From Zelonia costaricensis (Eukaryota > Euglenozoa > Kinetoplastea > Trypanosomatida > Trypanosomatidae): 60,468 nt of DNA. Made by a program: the position numbers and the translations under genes. Of this stretch, positions 1 through 11,419 are shown piece after piece. Numbering within the stretch: position 1 is the first letter of the stretch; each line of letters opens with the position of its first letter. A model generated the notes under the pieces. That model saw nothing but the letters and a program-made list of their open reading frames with translations. It was not told where the DNA came from and searched no databases. Location of the stretch: contig JASAOO010003431.1 of the NCBI GenBank assembly GCA_030849075.1, forward strand, positions 1 through 60,468. Direction: 5' to 3'.

Positions 1-959
1 CAGACGCGAAGCGCGGCATGACACGGAGACGTGAGAACCACGTGGCAGTCATCCATTCCCGTGTACTGCGAAGAGCAGCTGCTGTGGCGTGGCGCGAAAC
101 GCGGCACACGCTTTTTCCAGGAGGGGGGCGTCATCGGCGGTGGGCCTGGCCCACACATGAGTGACCCGTCGCATGACTACCTCTTCAACCTTTGCGCGTG
201 GCTTGGCGAATTGATTTACAGAGTGCGGTGCAAGACAGCCAACCGCACGAGACGCGAGAGGGGAGAAAGAGAACGGCGCGGGGAACTGCTTCACCTATCC
301 CGATAGCGCACAAGAGAGGAAGGGCAGTCCCTACCTTGATTTCACGTGGACGCATGTCGAACTGTGCCCGCAAGGGAGATCCCTGTCTCACGTGCGTCTG
401 TGCCTGTGCGTGTGTGCGTGTGTGTGTGTGTGTGTCCATCGGCATCAACGAGGAGCATGGGACGCAGAGACACACACGTGACGAGGCAGGCGGGTTTGTG
501 TGTGTTTGTGTGTGCCTCCGGTTTGAGAAAACCATCGCCGCAGCGCCCGTGCAGCCGCCACCCCGCCTCTCACCCGCATCTGCCGCGCTCCTCGCCGCCA
601 AGCAACCACGAAGAAGGGTCTGCGCGACGTCGCGTTGGTGCGGCGAAAAGGGGAGCACGCAAAGGCGGGTGTGACGTGGTCGCCGGGGAGAAGGCGTGGC
701 AGCAGGGGAGACGCGGAAGAGGGCATCACAAGCGAAGAAACGGTGGTGTGACAGAGGGAGGGTGTGATGGGCACGGCAACAACAGTGACAGACGCCACGA
801 AGGGCTGCGACAAGGGAGGTGAGGCGTGCCGCAGCACAAAAACAGAAAAAAGGAAAGACGCATTGTGGCCGAGAGGCCGCGCTTGCCGAGTCTGTAGCAC
901 TGCAGTGCGTGCTCCACACTCGCCTCGTGCAGGGCATCGTTGATTCTGTTCATGCCCCG
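1..959. other. Intergenic, left edge
   Basis: No supported gene. On the minus-strand polycistron this lies downstream of the 413-residue protein gene and probably runs into the leader of the next gene beyond the window edge. It contains a GT-rich microsatellite at about 399-436 (CA-rich in the transcribed sense) and a second GT-rich patch near 495-515. Short reading frames here have simple-sequence composition and do not look coding. Confidence 0.6.
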
Positions 960-2201
960 TCACGGCGTCGTGCGCCGTCGCTGCCGACGCGGGTGCGAGA
1001 GGTCCATGTCTGGCCGCAGCCGCGCCTTCGTCGGGTCGTCGCAGTACGTGTTGGGGTCGAAGAAGCGCAGCGAGTCCTTCCCCCAACCCCGCGGCAGCTC
1101 CGCCGTGGGTGACGTCTCCTCGACCACAATCGCGTGCTGCACGGCGTGGCCGACGGTGGTGCGACCCTCCTCGACGTCTGGGCTGGGGTACTGCAGCGTG
1201 CGCGAGACGGGGGCCTTGGGCGTGGGCTTGGGCGGCGCGGCTGGCGCGGCGGTGGTGGGGCGCGGTGCGGCTCGCCGACGCGCGGCGACGCGCTTGCCCG
1301 GACTGCTGACGTAGTTGTCTGCGAAGCTCTTGGCGGCCTCGGGGCCCCAGCCAAAGCGGTTGCCCTCCACCTCCCCCAGCTTGTTCGGTGCCTGCTTTGC
1401 CTGCATCTCAAGCGCAGTTGGGGGCTTGGCCGACGCAGCCGCCTCCTCCTTTTGGAGCTTCGCGGCTGGTGCCTTCTTCTTGTCCGCCACCGCCGCGGCT
1501 GCTCGAGGCCGCTTGCCCGGGCTGGAGGTATAGTTGGCGGCAAAGAAGGTGTGCGGCGCGCTCCCACGGCCTGGCCGGCAGGTGCGGGGCTCCGCGGCAG
1601 CCGTGGCGGGGGCCGTGGGTACGGGCACCGGCACGGCGAGGTCGCTGGCGCTGACCATGACCGTGGGCTTCAACTCCGCGGCGGGTGGAGGCGGTGGTGG
1701 CACTGCGGACGCCGTGGGTGGCAGCGCAGAGGCGGCGTGCACCACGGCCGCCTCTGCGGGTGCGGCGGCCCCGTCGGCGGGGGCGGCTGGCACGGTGGAG
1801 GCCACTGGTGGTTGCGGCACCGGGGCCGGCAGCTGCGGCGCTGGCGATGTGAGCCGCGAGGGCTCCGTCGAGGTGTTCACCGCCTTGAGCCGCATGTAGA
1901 CGACCTCCTCGCGCACCAGGATCACCTGTGTGACGCAGTCCTGCGCAAACACCTCCGCCTTCGGCTGGCCGCCGGTCCCGCCAACGTAGACCTCCGTCAC
2001 GACGATGGCCGGTGCGTGGCTGGAGGCGGTGACGTTGCGACGCGAGAGCACGAGCCGCTGCATGGCATCCTTCGCGAGGCGCCGCACGGTCGCCGTGCCG
2101 TTGATCGGCACGCGAAAGGTGCTACCGAGCACGTCGTCCTCGCCGACAAAGGTGACGGTGGCGAAGAGGGGCTCGGCAGAGGTCTGCGCAACGGACGCCA
2201 T
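960..2201 (-). CDS. Conserved hypothetical protein with threefold GWG...NY..SPGKR motif
   Basis: This encodes 413 residues of unassigned function. Residues about 8-105 look like a compact alpha/beta domain, with hydrophobic strands around FATVTFV and TQVILV. It could be a ubiquitin-like fold such as the N-terminal domain of the flagellar-pocket protein BILBO1, but that is inference from pattern only. Residues 110-205 are Ala/Pro-rich linker. A motif then recurs three times, at about 209-232, 282-305 and 371-394: a G-rich or GWG start, five to six residues, an aromatic pair (FF or SF), N-Y or N-T-Y, and a P-G-K-R or P-T-K-A-R end. The C-terminus is Arg-rich. The start at 2201 is the first ATG of the frame and opens the conserved-looking domain. 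Codon use is GC-rich like the neighbours. A cytoskeletal role is possible but unproven. Confidence 0.8.
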   Translation of the reverse strand: MASVAQTSAEPLFATVTFVGEDDVLGSTFRVPINGTATVRRLAKDAMQRLVLSRRNVTASSHAPAIVVTEVYVGGTGGQPKAEVFAQDCVTQVILVREEVVYMRLKAVNTSTEPSRLTSPAPQLPAPVPQPPVASTVPAAPADGAAAPAEAAVVHAASALPPTASAVPPPPPPAAELKPTVMVSASDLAVPVPVPTAPATAAAEPRTCRPGRGSAPHTFFAANYTSSPGKRPRAAAAVADKKKAPAAKLQKEEAAASAKPPTALEMQAKQAPNKLGEVEGNRFGWGPEAAKSFADNYVSSPGKRVAARRRAAPRPTTAAPAAPPKPTPKAPVSRTLQYPSPDVEEGRTTVGHAVQHAIVVEETSPTAELPRGWGKDSLRFFDPNTYCDDPTKARLRPDMDLSHPRRQRRRTTP

Positions 2202-4252
2202 GATGATGACTCACAGGATGGGTCTTGCTTTCCGACAGCAGACGCACACACAGAGAGCGAGAGAGACAGAGAGATGCGCAGCGATACACGCCGACACAGG
2301 CGCCGAAAGCGGTACGCCAAAGCCCCAAAAACCGTCGCAAGGAGAAAAAAATGGGCGCAAGCGGGGTGCGGTGAGGGGGGAGGGGAAGAGGCGTGAGAGG
2401 CGTGAGAGAACACTAAAAAAAAAACTAGTAGAGCGGCAAGAGACGCGGAGAAGGATCTAGTGGTAGAGAGCCAACCTGTACATCCACACGCACACGCACA
2501 CGTCAGCACTGATCGACGTCGCCACGCAGATGAGGATACGGTCGGTGAGGTAGGAATACCGAAAAAAGTGGAGGATCTAATGCAGCCACACACAGCGGCA
2601 CGCAGACACAGCGCGAGACACCAAAAGCGAATGAGCGAGAGCGGGGGGGAAAGGTGGAGGAAAGAGAGTTGCAGCAGGGCACGAGGAATACAAAACACGC
2701 GAAGCGCGCGCGGGCAAGTCCTCCTGCCGATTGTGGTTGGGTCAAGCGAGCCGCTGCAGGGTCGAGGGCAGGTACACACAGCTCGCGTACAAGCGGACGG
2801 AGCGAATCTAGATAGGAGGGAAAGGGGGGGTGATGATGAAGTGACAGCACGTGGAGCTAGGTGTGGAGAGAGAAGGGAGTCGGGAGTGTACGGAGACCAC
2901 GTAAGGTGTAATATTTAAAGCAAGAGAAGAGATGGTGAACGCAGTGGTGCGCGAAATGCAGGAGCGAGGCGGCGGATCTCTAACGATACACGCACGGTCT
3001 GCTTTTGGGGTTGCTGCAGGTGTGTTTGTGTGTGCTGATGGTGATATGTGCATGCCGAGGTGCAGGCACCATTGCGGTTGCGCATTGTGAGCGGACGTTG
3101 AATCAGAGCGCACGAACAGAGTGAGGAAGAGTGGGCAGGGACGGAGGCAAAAATTAAGAAAGGTGCACCACAAGCCGGAGGCGTGGGCAAAAACGCAACG
3201 GTGGAGCTTGAACGGTGCACGGAACAGAAGCGTGGGTTTCGCACGCAATCGCTCAAGGGCCCCGCGGGAGCGGGTGGCGCCTCGTGTGACTTCCGCCTGC
3301 AAGGGCACACAAAATGTACCGTCCGTGACCTCCGAGCGTGTGACGTGCCAGCGTTGAGCACTTCCGGCCCAAGATGGGCACGACACGAGAGCAGGTGCCG
3401 GCCTGAGGAGCTCGGCTGCTGAACGCTTTCCTTCGCCTTCTCTTCTCTTGGTCTCCGTGTCTCTGTACCTGCGCAGCATGCCGCAGTCAAGGTGAGAAAA
3501 AGGGACAGCAGTTCCACAATCTATGCCACGACGAGACGCGCACGGGACCGCGCACAAACTCACCGCGGAACGAGAGCAGCCGACGAGGCGGGGAGGCACA
3601 CACAAGGCCGCGCATCTTTCTGCGCCGCAGAGAAACGCGGAGGGAAGAGGCATTGCACCTGCGAGCGCCGCGAACCCTCATCCCTGTCGACCTCTGAAAG
3701 ACCTGCACGGGCGGCAGCCCTACGCCACCGAGGTGAGGCGGCGGAGCGTGGCACTCACGAGTCAACACGGCCGTTAACAGAACGGCAGTGTTGGAATCAT
3801 AATAGGGTGCAATGATGAGAGAGGGAGAGACGCGCGCGAAGCAACGAAATCACAAAGACAGGAGAGGCGCATCCGCTTGCAGGGGCGAACGCGATGGGCT
3901 CAAGCGGCGACCGCAGCCAGACCCCGCACAAGCACGCATCCGCACGCGCGACGTCGCCTTCACGGCGAGGTGGCGAGGCGTACGAGTGCGTAGGTGTGCG
4001 CGCATACGCGCCGCGCCGCAGCCCTGCCAGACAGCAATAGCATCGATAACCTCCGTCACCGCTGCACGCGGCAGCGACGCTCGCGCGTCGTACTGTCATC
4101 TCGCCGCCCCACCCTCGTGGTCCCGACGGCTTCAGAGGCGATGCAGCGAGGCGCCGGCTCATCAGTGGCACCACCAATGCTCGCCAGCTGGGCCACCGCC
4201 ACATGTGAGGCGCTGCCGCAAAGAGAAAAGAAAAAAAAAAAGCAGAGGCGCG
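2202..4252. other. Intergenic between BAR-protein and 413-residue genes
   Basis: No supported gene in about 2 kb. It should hold the 3' UTR of the BAR-domain gene and the trans-splice signals of the 413-residue gene. The plus strand carries A-rich runs (for example near 2413-2424) that are T-rich in the transcribed sense, and a CA-rich patch at about 2480-2502 (TG-rich in the transcript). The reading frames in it are short and low-complexity. Confidence 0.6.
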
Positions 4253-5356
4253 CTAGGCTACGTTGGGTGGCTGGTACGACACGGAGCCGCTTCCCATCGA
4301 GCTGCGCGTTTGCTGCGGCGGTGCCGGCGGAGGGTAGTACCCGCCAGACCCGTTCGCTGCTAGGGGCATCTGCGCCGGGTACGTGGTGGCGCCGCCGTGC
4401 GGCATCCCCGCGGGGACGGCAGTAGGCTGCGGCGGTGGAGGCGCCGACCAGGCCGGCGGCGCAGACGCGTACGCGGTGCTGCTTCCACCACCGTGCGCGG
4501 CGGGCACACCCGAGTGGGGCGCGCCTGGGACACCCATAGCAGGTGCAGCGCCGTAGCCGCCAGGTGCGTATGGCGTGGAGGGAGCGGCCCCGTCGCAGCT
4601 GGGGCGCGGGGCGGGCGCTGGTCCTGCTGGCAGCGGCGTCGGGGGCAGCACGGGCACGCTCGAGTACGTGGGGAGCTGCACCCCGCGGAAGGTTTGCTCG
4701 AACCCGCTCGACGCGATCTCGACGAAGCTGTGCAGCACCTGCACGGTTGTCAGCACGCTTCGGTCGATTGCCTGGCGGCCGTCCACGTAGAGCTGCGAGC
4801 ACAGCGCCTTGCTGCGCTCCGTCGCGCGCCACAGCTCGACTCGCCAGTTTTCCAAGATCTGCTCGTTGCGCGGCAGGCGCGTGAAGTCCTTCTGGGGTGT
4901 TTTGCGCAAGTCCTCCACCTTGGCCTTGAAGAAGTCGTACTCCAGCTGATGGTGCCGCCGCGCGTCCTCGACCTCACGCAGCTGCCCACACTGCTTCGAG
5001 AACGCCCGCAGCAGCTCGAAACCGTTGTCCTTGAGCCCCTTCTGATGCTCCTGCGACGTCTCGATGAGCTTCGAGCCCACCTCAAACACGTCACTGGCCA
5101 GGTCGCGGCTCTCCTGCGGCAGGTCGGGCACGCCCTTGTACTCCTCGCCGATCTCACGCAGCGTCGTGCCGAGCTCGCCCATCAGCCGCGCGGCCTGAAT
5201 GACCTTCTCGCAGATCACCTCGCCCTTCGTCTCCATGAGCCGCACCTTCGCCAAGATGTCGGCCATCAGCATCTCCTCCGGCGTCACCTCGTGACGCGAA
5301 ACCATCTCGCGCAGGCTCTGCGTCGTGCGACGCGCGAAACCCTTCAGCGTCTCCAT
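4253..5356 (-). CDS. BAR-domain protein with proline-rich tail
   Basis: This encodes 367 residues. Residues about 1-235 are helical and charged, starting METLKGFARRTTQSLREM. They match the general pattern of amphiphysin/BIN-type BAR domains, which dimerise into curved bundles that bind or bend membranes. The helices carry many Glu/Lys/Arg residues (for example LRKTPQKDF and LENWRVELW). Residues 236-367 are Pro/Gly/Ala/Tyr-rich and disordered, a plausible docking tail; no SH3 domain is visible. The start at 5356 is chosen because the upstream in-frame sequence is non-conserved-looking and a CCCAG splice acceptor lies about 10 nt before this ATG in the transcribed sense. A role in endocytosis at the flagellar pocket would fit the family but is inference. 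Confidence 0.8.
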   Translation of the reverse strand: METLKGFARRTTQSLREMVSRHEVTPEEMLMADILAKVRLMETKGEVICEKVIQAARLMGELGTTLREIGEEYKGVPDLPQESRDLASDVFEVGSKLIETSQEHQKGLKDNGFELLRAFSKQCGQLREVEDARRHHQLEYDFFKAKVEDLRKTPQKDFTRLPRNEQILENWRVELWRATERSKALCSQLYVDGRQAIDRSVLTTVQVLHSFVEIASSGFEQTFRGVQLPTYSSVPVLPPTPLPAGPAPAPRPSCDGAAPSTPYAPGGYGAAPAMGVPGAPHSGVPAAHGGGSSTAYASAPPAWSAPPPPQPTAVPAGMPHGGATTYPAQMPLAANGSGGYYPPPAPPQQTRSSMGSGSVSYQPPNVA

Positions 5357-7389
5357 GGTGGAGTGCTGGGCGGCACAGGACAGTGAATGGGGGAGTAGGC
5401 TGTCGGCGTAGCTGCGGACGCCGCGGCGCCGGCGCGCTGCACAGTACTGCTGTGGCGCGGAAGGGGTGCAAGAAGGGAGCGACACGCCGGCACACCTCAA
5501 TCGGACACTCGCTCGACAGCGTAAAGGCAACAAAGAGAAAAGGCCCTCACCAAGCAGCTCACGTCCGCGTGCGATAAGGCCAGCGGCCGATGCGGTGCAG
5601 GCGCCGTTGGAGCACAGCAGTCGAGGACACGGAAACGGGCAAGGAACAGCCGCAGCGTTTTTTCCTTCGTCCGAGTGGAGGGGACCTAAGCCTTCACGTC
5701 TCGCTGACCGGCGAACAAAGCGCGGGGAGGCTGGACAAGAGGCCAGACCGTTCAACGAAACGTCAAGGATAGCCCGGTGGGGGCTCTCGCCTGTCCTGGG
5801 AGCCAGGCGAGTTGTACAGCCAGATGTGTGTGTGTGTGGGCTTGTGTGAGCGGGTGGATGAGAAAATGCGGAGGAGGCGTGTCGTAGTACAGGGACGAGA
5901 TGTAGAAAGAGGGGAGGGCTCTTCGAGAAGGGAGCGGGGGTCGGATCGAGGCCACGCGATAGGGAGAAATGCCAGGGTGAGGAGAGGTGGTTGAAAGAAG
6001 AAGAGAGATAGGCACGGTGCGTGGCACGAGCACCACCCGCGACGTGCTTGTTGGCCTAGAAAACCGCAGCGCGTGCGTCGCGTGTGCGTCAACGACGAGA
6101 GAGAGAGACATCCCCTTTCGGGTCTCCGGTGCAGTGGGCACTACGCCTGCCATTTCGGAGAGCAAGCTGCACGCTTCGCGGTGGGGACCGGCGCCGGCAC
6201 GGGGCTACAAATCCACGCCACAGCAGACGGCTTCGCCCCCTGCTCGCCGGGTGTGTGTCCGCTTGCGCGGCTCTGTGCCTCCAAGCCAACAGTGGCGGTA
6301 TTGCACGTTCTTCCTTTGCGGTTTTTCGCTTTTCCTTTGTGTCGCTCTTCCCGATCTTCGCTTCCGCCTCATTTGGCCTGCCGTCACGCACCGCAGGCGA
6401 TCACCTGGCAGCGCGAGAGAGGAGGAGGGAACAAGGGGTGGAAGAGGGACCTGGAGACAGACAAACACAACCGGCGCGCTGGGCACGCGTGCTCTCCCGC
6501 ACAGGCGTGACACACGCACACCGTCGCGCACCGAGAAAAAAAAGTAAGGAAGCAAGGTGGGGGAGGAAAATAGAACAAGAAAAAGGAAAAAGAACGAGGT
6601 GCTGTGAGAGAGCCCCTCTTTTTTTTTTTTGTGCAGTCAAGGACAGCGACGCGTACTTCTTTGCCGGCGTGGGCGTCCGTACACGCGCGCACGGTGCGCA
6701 CGGCACGCCCAGCGTCGGACGTTTTTTTTTTCTCTTCTCTTGATAGGCAAAAGCAATATCTCTCCTCTTTATCCTTCTCGGCCCAACTTGCGCCTTCGCT
6801 CGCCTCCCGCCGATGCCGTGCCCCAACTCAACTCGGCGCACCCTCCACCTTCCCCTCCCTCCGTCCGCACCGTGGTGAGACAGCGCAAGCGGGCGACGGA
6901 CGTGAGCGAAGTGGCGTGCACCACCACCGCCAGCTCCATCCACGTCGCACATAAGGGAAAAGGGAACTGCGAAGCCGCATGGCGGCCTCGGGCAGCGGGG
7001 AGATGCGGTGTAGGGGAGAAGCTGCTGCAGGGAAAGAAGAACGCGTGGAGGGAAGCACGAGCCGTGCAGCAGAACGCTAAGAAGCCACCGAAGCGGGGGC
7101 CCAGTGAAGAGCTCTCAGGGGGGGGGGAACCCGGCGGAAACCGTGCCCACTCCAATCGCAAAAGCAAATGGAGTCGGCACGCCAACACTGCCGGCAGGGG
7201 CAAAAAAAAGGGTTGCGGACGCAGTCCCCTCGATGAGGGTTGTAATGGCGCCGCGCGCACCACTGAAACGAAAAACGAAGCACTCCAACTTCCGCGATGG
7301 AGTCGTCGCGCATGAGACGGGGATGAGGGGGGATGTCATTCAAAACGAGCTACAAGAACAAGATCTCTCTAAGCCATTCCTGCCAGGCG

Positions 7390-8490
7390 TGGTCTCATGA
7401 GTCACATGCGCTGGCGCACCGTCGTGGTGGCACGTTCGTCACGGAAAGACGCCCCAGGGTAATTCCGTGTGCGACACACAAGTGCCCGCGGTGCATGGGG
7501 CAGAACAGCGGTGCGGAGAGAAGGCGTGCCCGTGTGAGGGGTTTTACGTGGCGCGTACAGGGGAGGTGGAGCCGCGTCGGCGACTGTGCGGCCTCGTGTG
7601 GGGTCACGGGGAAATGACCGCTCGCTCGCCACTCCAGAAGGTGGCGCGGGGTCGCAGAACTCTGTGTCGAGTTGCCCGGTTCACGCCATGGATTGTCGGG
7701 GTGCCTTGCGCCCCATCCGTTGGCATGTGTGCAGACTTTTCACCTCAGTGTCGAGGGACGTGGTGGCGGTTGAAGGTAACAACGTCGAGGTCTCAGCCTC
7801 AGTTACTTCGGACAAGCAAGCAGGGAACGCGGGTCCTGTGCCGGCGTTCGAACGTCCTGCGCGTGTCTCAGCACACCAAAGTGCACGGCGAACCGTTTCC
7901 TTTCACGTGAACAACTGGCCTCAGTCTCGCCGTGTGCTCCACACCAGTGCGCCCACAACTTGTTTCACTTTGAAGACAAAACTGACATTACAAGGTTCGA
8001 CGGAACCGTGTAAGGACTGGCAATCGTGCTCGCCGGGAGTGCTTGCGCAGTCAGCGTCCACCGCTCTCGAAGCGGCTTCGGCCGTGGAAACCATCTCTCA
8101 ACAGAGTGGTTACAGTTGTTGCGTCCACCGCTCTCGAAGCGGCTTCGGCCGTGTGCAGCGCCACCCGCAGGTGCGGCTGCCCAGGTATGCGTCCACCGCT
8201 CTCGAAGCGGCTTCGGCAGTATGCACCATCTCTCAAGAGAGTGATTGCATTTGCTGCGTCCACATACAGTGCATGGAAGGATGCAAGTGTGGTGCAAGCA
8301 TTCCACCGGTTATAAATGGCGACGGCGCACACTTGCTCACACCATTCAAATACGCCCGAACGTGGCCGCGAGGCCGTCGCCCATGTCGGCGTGTCTGGCG
8401 GCACGTGGCGCTCTACACCAACCAGGCGGACTTTCGCAGCAGGACCATGAACGGTGCCTGGCTGCGTTTCAACTCGCGCCGGAAAAACTG
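7390..8490. other. Compositionally distinct non-coding block, possible degenerate retroposon or ncRNA locus
   Basis: Unlike the intergenic DNA on both sides, this 1.1-kb block lacks homopolymer runs longer than about five bases and has a more even base mix. It contains a period-67 repeat array near its right end. A 301-codon plus-strand open frame covers much of it, but it runs against the direction of the gene cluster, its protein has no recognisable domain, and the frame survives partly because of the repeat. A diverged SIDER-type element or a small-RNA locus are both possible; neither is shown by the sequence alone. Confidence 0.35.
8054..8255. repeat. Tandem repeat, three copies, period 67-68 bp, with hairpins
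   Basis: A 33-bp core beginning GCGTCCACCGCTCTCGAAGC starts at 8054, 8121 and 8189, and a truncated fourth start (GCGTCCAC) lies at 8256. Copies 1 and 2 have identical cores; copy 3 differs only in the last few bases. The core contains the inverted repeat CGAAG-CGG-CTTCG. The spacers also fold: ACCA...CTC...GAG..TGGT in unit 1, GCAGC..CACC-CGCA-GGTG..GCTGC in unit 2, and CTCTC-AA-GAGAG in unit 3. Spacers 1 and 3 are related to each other; spacer 2 is different in sequence but still hairpin-forming. Confidence 0.85.
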
Positions 8491-9742
8491 AACCTCTATG
8501 AGGCCACTACCCGGCTTGAGGAGAGGGATTGAAAGACTCTGTTCTCACGAATCGCGGCTTGGCCGCACAGCGGCAGGCTCAAGCACACGTCACCAGCCCA
8601 CTACGCTACGGTGGTCTCCGTCTGCGCAAAGCGCGGCAACTCTCGCGAGGCCCTCCACCGTGCACACTGCGGCCCCCATCCACTCCCCTCCCGCTTGAGC
8701 AGCAGAAGAGAAGCACCAGCGCACGTGCCAAAGGCGAGTACAGAAAGGAGCAAAAAAGAAAGAACGCAAGTGCCCAATCAACAGAGAAAAAGCGAAACGG
8801 AATTTGGCGACGCGTGCCACGCAGAAACGACAAAAAAAAAAGAGAGAAACCTCACAGCCTCATTCACTGACGCGCGCCCCACCTTCTCTCCCCTCCCTCT
8901 CTCTTGCCCGATCCACGCGGTGCCACGCCCGGCCTCACCATCACCGCTTGTGTGCCGGCCCCGCACCACCTCCCGGGAAGGGAGGGGTAACAGTACGGGG
9001 ACACGACACACAAGACACGAGGACAGCAAACCGACGGCGGAGCACGTGCAGGGGAGAGGGAAAGCCCTGGAGCGTGCGACGACGGAAGAAGGGAGCCGGG
9101 AACGGGGGGGGACTGAGGAGGAGAGAACGAGCACGCCAGGGACAAACGCTATTAGCAGCACCGTGACGGCGCACCGCCCGAGCCGCTCCTCAGCTGGTCT
9201 CCCCCGCCAAGCCCGTCTCTCCCGCCTCGCGTTCCCTGCCACGCCCCCCCCCCTTCCCCCGTGTTGCACGTGTGACGGTGCAAGAGGAACGAAGGGGGCG
9301 CAGGGCACAGAGGAGAGCGAGAGAGAGCGGAAGAGGGAGGGGGGGACGCGTGGGTGCAGACGAGGGGAGGAGCGGCATGCCACTGCATGGACGGCACGTT
9401 TTGATCACCTTTGCTGACGTCGCAACGTCCACCGGTGCAGCCGAGGCACCCCGCCGGAGAGGAGGGGGGCGGCGGACAGACCAGCGGACGACAACGTCTG
9501 AGGATGGGTGGAGGAGGCGTGGAGTGGTGAGTGTGCGGCAGTGGTGTGTTTAAAGTGCACAGAAGGCAGAGGTCAAAAACGTGGCAGCGAATGGGAGGGA
9601 GGGGATGGTGTGAAGACGGTAGCAGCGAGTAGCCGCTGCAAGGCGTGCACGCCGCCTGCAAAATCCTGTGCGTGCATACGAGCAGAGGACCTCTGGGCGG
9701 CGTTGCCGACAGACACGACTGCCACGCCGCCCGGAGTCCGCC

Positions 9743-9784
9743 GTGCGTGTGCGGGTGTGTGTGTGCGTGTGTGTGTGTGTACGT
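9743..9784. repeat. GT-rich microsatellite
   Basis: A stretch dominated by GT dinucleotides on the plus strand, CA in the transcribed minus sense. It lies inside the gene-free interval, far from either flanking gene. Confidence 0.85.
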
Positions 9785-11393
9785 GCGCGCCGAGTCCACT
9801 GCCTTGTCTGTGCCGTCCAGGCAGCAGCGTCAGAGTCACCCAGCGAAATCTAACAAAGTGGCTCAAGCAGAGAAGCACGGCACGACGTTGCTACTCTAAC
9901 TCGGGCTGTGCGGCCGTGTGTGCCTGCACGTGGGAAATGCCAGCCTCGCATACACACACACACACCGACCTCGGCCTCGCGAGCGTTTTGGGCCGCTCCA
10001 ACTTCCATTGCTTTTGTTTGATTTTCTGTATGTCGCTGTTCTTTTCTTTTTTTTTTTTGGAGGCGTGTAGGGGAAGCGAGTTGTCCCCCTCCCTCGGCCC
10101 ACCCTTCCTCGTGTGGCCAGGCGTAGGTGCAGGGTGACGGGGAAAGGGAGGGCGATGTCTGAGCGACAAGAGGGACGGACGGGGCGGGGGACAGTCGCAA
10201 GAGGGAGAAGAGGGAGGGACGCGGGTAGCGAAGCCCACGGTCCCGTTCGTACACTAACAAAGAACCCACACGACACAAAAAGCCGTCGCACAACACAGTC
10301 GCGCTCGCCGGCAGGTCTGCGCTTTCTTCTTTTTTTTTTTTTGCGTCTGTCTTGCAGCGACCCCGCTAGGCGTTTCAGCTCGTCGCGCGCGCATAGAATG
10401 TGTCCAGTTTGGGAGGGAGGAGAAAAAAGACAGAAGGCGGAGGTGGAGCCTCTTCGCCGTAACAGGAGCTTCGCCGCAGCGCCGCATGCTGTATTGCCCA
10501 CCCATTCAACACCTCACAGGGCGAAACTGAGTGCAGAGGCTGGCGCGCCGCGGGGGCCCACGCACGCACCTACACACACACTCGCAGATAGACAATCCGC
10601 TCCGTGCGCCACGTGCTGTATCACAGTACACGCCCAACCTCCTCGTCCGCCCACGCCTTCCAACGGACAATGGAAAAAAAAGATCTAAATGGCACGCCAG
10701 CGCGGCCACGACCAGCTACAACAAGAGGTCCGCGCGAAAAGGGGGGGGGAGGTACGACCTGCAATCGCCACGGACACGACAACGACAACGGAAACATGGC
10801 GCAAACGCACACCAGCGCACGGCGCCAACAAATGCGCACCGCACAACGAGAGAGAGGGAGGGGGATGGAAGACATGAACGGACACTCCGCAGCGGGCAGG
10901 TGAGAAACGGAAAGGGTGGAAAGGGGGAAGGGAAACAAAGGGGGAGGCGCTGCGCGCGTCAGACAGCGAGGCGCAAAGCTGGCAAACATAAAACCCAACA
11001 AAAAAGGGAGAAAAAGAAGCAAGGCCGGAGAAGACACGTGAAAAGAGACTTGTACAGGGCTAGGTGACCTTGTCGCTGCCGCGGCTATCGCGTGCTTGCT
11101 CGCTGGCCACGCAGACCCAAAAAGGGGACTCGTGGATGCGGTCAGGGGTAGGGTGCAGACGCTTCCAAAAAAACACACGACGGGACAGTGACGGCCGCAT
11201 TGCGTGACGGGCACAGCTGGGCGCCGTCGCACGCACCCTCGATAGTGCCGCGCCCTCAAAACGCTCTGCGCCTCTGATGCCGCCTCCGCCGGCGGCTCCG
11301 TCTCCCTTGCGGATGCACCACACGCGTAGCGAGCTTTGCATCGCAGACGCATGCCAACGCACATGCGTGCACGCTACCCGCAGTGTCTTGGTT

Positions 11394-11419
11394 GGGGTTA
11401 GGGGGAGGGGGGAGGAGGG
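11394..11419 (+). other. G-quadruplex-type G-run cluster
   Basis: Four runs of three or more G separated by TTA, A and AGGA. It includes a single GGGGTTAGGG telomere-like junction, but no tandem telomere repeat. It sits about 435 bp beyond the MORN1 stop codon, on the template strand, so the transcript is C-rich here. Confidence 0.6.

Noticed and set aside
7990..8010. GGTTCGACGG resembling a tRNA B-box
   Set aside because: The required C after the two variable bases is missing and no cloverleaf can be drawn.
8054..8260. CRISPR array reading of the 67-bp repeat
   Set aside because: Eukaryotic context, two of the three spacers are related to each other, and no cas gene is present.
7586..8491. 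301-codon plus-strand open frame in the gene-free interval
   Set aside because: Opposite to the cluster direction, no domain, and its repeated segment reads in different frames in successive copies.
11391..11405. Telomere-like GGGGTTAGGG
   Set aside because: Only one junction; no tandem array, so not an interstitial telomere repeat.
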